The notes beneath the pieces are model-generated. The model saw nothing but the letters and a program-made list of their open reading frames with translations. It searched no databases and was not told the DNA's origin. From CAZACZ01 sp964483695 (GTDB taxonomy: Bacteria; Deinococcota; Deinococci; Deinococcales; Trueperaceae), in contig CAZACZ010000001.1 of assembly GCA_964483695.1 (NCBI GenBank), positions 62,001 through 126,000 of the forward strand: a stretch of 64,000 bases of DNA, given 5' to 3'. The first letter of the stretch is position 1, and every line of letters begins with the position of its first letter. Position numbers and translations under genes: made by a program. Shown one piece after another: positions 61,461 to 64,000 of the stretch.

Positions 61461-61475
61461 CCGGCGCGGCCGCGG

Positions 61476-61481
61476 TACCAT
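61476..61481 (+). promoter_or_regulatory. -10 element TACCAT, leaderless start
   Basis: TACCAT ends 6 nt before ATG 61488. It is 15 bp from the divergent hisD -10, so the two promoters overlap. Confidence 0.65.
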
Positions 61482-61487
61482 CGCCGC

Positions 61488-62462
61488 ATGAGCTTACGCG
61501 TGCTGTGGCGCAACCCCTCGACCGCCGACGCTGCGCGACGCCTCCCGGCGCCGGCCGGGGTGGAGGTCCGCTTCGAGACCGACGTGGCGAAGGCCGACGC
61601 CCTGGCCGATTGGCCGGACGCGGTGGTCGACGGCGACCCGACCGAGACCCTGCTCGACGGTGAACGTCTGCAGCGCGTGGTGGTGCCGTTCGCCGGCCTG
61701 AACCCGCGGCTGCGGGAACGCGCGGCCGCCCGGCCGCACCTGCACGTGCACAACTCGCACTACAACGCCGACATGGTCGCTCAGCACGCGGTGGCGTTGC
61801 TGCTGGCGGTCACCAACCGCGTGATCCCGGCCGACCGCGCCTTGCGCGAAGGCGATTGGGGCAGCCCGGACGACCCCGAGCGCCTGAGCCTGCAGCTCGA
61901 CGGCCGGCGTGCGCTGCTGCTCGGCTACGGCGCCATCGGTCGAGCGATCGCCAAGCGGTTGCAGGGGTTCGGGCTCTCGCTGCAGGCGCTCCGGCGTCAC
62001 CCCGACGCGAGCGACCCGGTGCCGAGCGTCGGTCCGGCACGGCTGTTGGATGCGGTGGCCGAAGCCGACGTGCTGATGGTGAGCCTCCCGGGCACCGACG
62101 AGACCGTGGGCCTGGTCGGCGAGGGAGCCTTCGCCCGCATGCGCAGGACGGCGGTGCTGGTGAACGTGGGCCGCGGCCCGGTGGTCGACGAACGAGCGCT
62201 CTACCGAGCGCTGCAGGAGCGGCGCATCTTCGGCGCCGGCATCGACGTCTGGTACGCCTACCCGAAGGACCGTGCCGCGCGCGGCCGCACCGCGCCCGCC
62301 CACCTGCCGTTCCACGACCTCGACAACCTCGTCATGAGCCCGCATCGCGCCAACGACGTGCTCGACTGGCAGGTGGCGTCGGCGCGGGCCGCGCTGGCGA
62401 CGCTGGAGGGCATCGCCCGCGGCGAGGAACCCGACCTCGTCGACGTCGGCCGCGGCTACTGA
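61488..62462 (+). CDS. D-2-hydroxyacid dehydrogenase (NAD-binding)
   Basis: The 324-residue protein has the Rossmann motif ALLLGYGAIGRAIAKRLQGFGLSLQALRR (GxGxxG, about 142-147) and VNVGRGPVVDERALYRALQERRIFGAGIDVW with the catalytic Arg/Glu region. SPHRANDV supplies the catalytic His. The substrate cannot be told; family members reduce hydroxypyruvate, pyruvate or phosphoglycerate. ATG 61488 is 6 nt after TACCAT. It overlaps the convergent TetR gene by 7 bp. Confidence 0.88.
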   Translation: MSLRVLWRNPSTADAARRLPAPAGVEVRFETDVAKADALADWPDAVVDGDPTETLLDGERLQRVVVPFAGLNPRLRERAAARPHLHVHNSHYNADMVAQHAVALLLAVTNRVIPADRALREGDWGSPDDPERLSLQLDGRRALLLGYGAIGRAIAKRLQGFGLSLQALRRHPDASDPVPSVGPARLLDAVAEADVLMVSLPGTDETVGLVGEGAFARMRRTAVLVNVGRGPVVDERALYRALQERRIFGAGIDVWYAYPKDRAARGRTAPAHLPFHDLDNLVMSPHRANDVLDWQVASARAALATLEGIARGEEPDLVDVGRGY

Positions 62463-63106
62463 ACCGCGCTCGCTGCGGGCGGCCGCGCGCGCATCCCGTC
62501 GAGCGCGAGGCCGAGCGCGACGCGCAGCTCCTCGTGGATCGAGCGTTCCGGTCGGTACGCCGCCCACTGCAGCACGGTGATGAAGTACGTGTTGGCCAGC
62601 ACGCGCGTCAAGCGATCGAGCGAGTAGTCGGGGCGGACGGAGCCCGCCGCGCGGCCCCGCGCCAGCGCACGCCTCACCATCGACGCCAGCGGCAACGCCA
62701 GGAACGCCGCCCTGGACCGCTCGGGATCGGGGTTGAGCAGCTCGTAGCCCAGCGGCAGGATCCAGGCGCGATGCTGCTCCGTCACTCCAGCCAGCGCGTC
62801 GAACAGCCGCTGCAGCGGCGCGAGTGGGTCGTCGCCCGGCGCCGGAGCGTCGTCGGGGGCGAGGCGCCGGTCGAGCTCGTCGAGCGCGCGCGCGAAGTAC
62901 GCCACCAGGAACGCTTCCTTGTACGGGAAGTAGTTGAACACCGTGCCGCGCGAGACGCCGGCATCGCGCGCGATGGCGGCGTACGTCGCCCCGCGCAGGC
63001 CATGCTGCGCGATCAGGCGCATGGCGGCGGCAAGGATGCGTTCGCGGCGATCGGCCTTCTTGCGCTCGCGCAGACCGGAGGAGCGCGTCCCGGGCGGTCG
63101 GGTCAC
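62456..63106 (-). CDS. TetR-family transcriptional regulator
   Basis: The 216-residue protein has the TetR helix-turn-helix near the N-terminus: RERILAAAMRLIAQHGLRGATYAAIARDAGVSRGTVFNYFPYKEAFLVAYF (about 22-72). A helical ligand-binding domain follows. The target is unknown; the convergent dehydrogenase gene does not share its promoter region. GTG 63106 is 6 nt after TATGAT. Confidence 0.9.
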   Translation of the reverse strand: MTRPPGTRSSGLRERKKADRRERILAAAMRLIAQHGLRGATYAAIARDAGVSRGTVFNYFPYKEAFLVAYFARALDELDRRLAPDDAPAPGDDPLAPLQRLFDALAGVTEQHRAWILPLGYELLNPDPERSRAAFLALPLASMVRRALARGRAAGSVRPDYSLDRLTRVLANTYFITVLQWAAYRPERSIHEELRVALGLALDGMRARPPAASAVQ

Positions 63107-63112
63107 GGCGGG

Positions 63113-63118
63113 ATCATA
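63113..63118 (-). promoter_or_regulatory. -10 element TATGAT, leaderless start
   Basis: Minus-strand TATGAT ends 6 nt before GTG 63106. Confidence 0.65.
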
Positions 63119-63130
63119 CCGTGCACGCAG

Positions 63131-63160
63131 AACGGCCCGCGAAGCGCTTCGCGGGCCGTT
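63131..63160 (-). terminator. Terminator of the infC-rpmI-rplT operon
   Basis: AACGGCCCGCGAAGC and its exact reverse complement abut, a perfect 30-bp palindrome 22 nt past the rplT stop. It is the longest perfect stem in the window; there is no strong U-tract. Confidence 0.75.
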
Positions 63161-63182
63161 CGTGTCGGTGCGTGCTCGGGGC

Positions 63183-63536
63183 TCAGCCGGCGTTGCGGGC
63201 GGTCTCGACGAGCGCCTTGAAGGCGCCGGGGTCGCGCACGGCGAGGTCGGCCAGGACCTTCCGGTCGAGGGTCACGCCGGCGTTGCGCAGGCCCGCGATG
63301 AAGCGCGAGTAGCTCACCCCTTCCTGTCGCGCGGCGGCGTTGATGCGCGCGATCCACAGGCGACGGAACTCCGCCTTGCGGTCGCGGCGATCGCGGTAGC
63401 TGTAGTCGGCCGCGTTGAGCAGTGTCTGCTGCGCGATGCGCACGCTCTTGGAGCGCAAGCCCCAGTAGCCCTTGGCGCGTTTGAGCAGCTTCTTGTGGCG
63501 GCGGCGGCGAACGATGCCGGTCTTGGCGCGTGGCAT
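63183..63536 (-). CDS. rplT: 50S ribosomal protein L20
   Basis: The 117-residue protein MPRAKTGIVRRRRHKKLLKRAKGYWGLRSKSVRIAQQTLLNAADYSYRDRRDRKAEFRRLWIARINAAAR matches L20 throughout. It starts 13 nt after rpmI, with a Shine-Dalgarno-like GGGAGG, in the conserved infC-rpmI-rplT order. In other bacteria L20 represses this operon by binding its mRNA; no leader can be judged here because infC is cut. Confidence 0.98.
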   Translation of the reverse strand: MPRAKTGIVRRRRHKKLLKRAKGYWGLRSKSVRIAQQTLLNAADYSYRDRRDRKAEFRRLWIARINAAARQEGVSYSRFIAGLRNAGVTLDRKVLADLAVRDPGAFKALVETARNAG

Positions 63537-63549
63537 GGCTCAGCCTCCC

Positions 63550-63747
63550 TCAGTCGTACGGCAGCAGCGCCTTGATGCGCTCCGCGTCCGGCTTGGCTAC
63601 GATGAGGTCGGTCCTGCCCTGCCGGATACGGCCACCTGACTTCTTGAAGTTCAGGTGCCGCTTCCCGGAGCGCATCGCCTTGACCTTACCTCGCCCGGTG
63701 ATCTTGACACGGGCTTTGGTGCCCTTGTGGGTCTTGAGTTTCGGCAT
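63550..63747 (-). CDS. rpmI: 50S ribosomal protein L35
   Basis: The 65-residue protein MPKLKTHKGTKARVKITGRGKVKAMRSGKRHLNFKKSGGRIRQGRTDLIV is L35. GGAGA precedes the ATG. It lies between infC and rplT as usual; the gap from infC is 107 bp. Confidence 0.98.
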   Translation of the reverse strand: MPKLKTHKGTKARVKITGRGKVKAMRSGKRHLNFKKSGGRIRQGRTDLIVAKPDAERIKALLPYD

Positions 63748-63854
63748 CGCGGTTCTCCTGTGGTCCGCGCGGACGCGTTCCCGACCTGGAACGGGTCTCG
63801 TCGCGGGGTGGGTTGCTCGTGGGCGTGGGCCGCACGAAGTCGAGAAGGTGGACG

Positions 63855-64000
63855 TCAGCTCTGGGCTGGCACCCCTGCCGGGCGGAGGATCATGTTCATG
63901 TCCATGCCGGCGATTACCGGCGCGGAATCGACGACGGCCAGTTCGTTGACGTCGGCCGCCACGCGGTTGAGGATGCCCTGCCCGAGTTCGGGGTGGGTGC
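63855..64000 (-). CDS. infC: Translation initiation factor IF-3 (C-terminal part)
   Basis: The frame enters from the window's right edge and ends at TGA 63857-63855. The visible 47 residues (HPELGQGILNRVAADVNELAVV..., ending GMDMNMILRPAGVPAQS) match the IF3 C-terminal domain end. The position ahead of rpmI-rplT confirms it. Partial: the rest lies outside the window. Confidence 0.93.
   Translation of the reverse strand, partial: THPELGQGILNRVAADVNELAVVDSAPVIAGMDMNMILRPAGVPAQS

Overview
The window is a gene-dense, GC-rich (about 70%) stretch of an ordinary bacterial chromosome with no mobile elements, CRISPR arrays or rRNA. The gene set points to Deinococcota (Deinococcus-Thermus), possibly near Trueperaceae. 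The clues are a DUF1999 acetyltransferase and a DUF3809-like protein, both of which I associate with that phylum, an RsmD with an APPY motif as I recall it from Thermus, a UbiA/MqnP-type prenyltransferase, and very many promoters placed for leaderless mRNAs. The phylum call is an inference from family knowledge; I ran no search.

Layout. 1-6 kb: end of an unknown gene, small membrane protein, acetyltransferase-like protein, rsmD, secA, pyrF. 6-13 kb: two exported proteins, then a leftward block with a FakA-like DhaL/DAK2 protein, Asp23-family protein, DUF503, HMA-like protein, DUF1999 acetyltransferase, truA and a PAP2 phosphatase. 13-21 kb: hemL, mnmE, DUF3809 and a small partner, DUF368, an HtrA protease, a patatin and a signal peptidase. 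21-29 kb: HD hydrolase, glycogen phosphorylase, two exported proteins, a metallophosphoesterase with holB, ricT, rnhB. 29-40 kb: sensor kinase, VWA membrane protein, truD with a Lon-N protein, tRNA-Asp, a degenerate alpha/beta-hydrolase lipoprotein, MqnP-like prenyltransferase, a radical-SAM DUF512 protein and an unknown. 40-48 kb: zinc-ribbon protein, LysM/M23 protein, two-subunit B12 mutase, MFS exporter, YgfZ, phosphoesterase, prfB. 49-54 kb: c-di-AMP cyclase operon running into def-fmt-der. 54-64 kb: S4 and CBS-ACT proteins, dxr, two site-2 proteases, a glycosyltransferase, an MBL hydrolase, hisD, a D-2-hydroxyacid dehydrogenase, a TetR regulator and the infC-rpmI-rplT operon.

The strongest structural theme is transcription and translation start architecture. 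About 28 start codons lie 5-10 nt (mostly 6-8) downstream of a TAnnnT -10 hexamer, so the predicted transcript begins at or within a few bases of the start codon. Genes without this arrangement usually carry a Shine-Dalgarno sequence. In three places the leaderless start opens a tiny ORF (5, 10 or 38 codons) whose stop codon overlaps the real gene's start as ATGA. In one more it opens a 15-codon leader followed by a hairpin, and at secA it opens an in-frame 49-codon extension. I consider this set of leaderless mini-ORFs feeding downstream genes the best candidate here for an under-described system.

Other points of note: a textbook +1 frameshift site in prfB; a B12 mutase whose substrate-pocket residues look like isobutyryl-CoA mutase; a lipoprotein hydrolase that has lost its catalytic triad; a kinase with a degenerate receiver; a probable CTG start; and several tandem short repeats in intergenic DNA.
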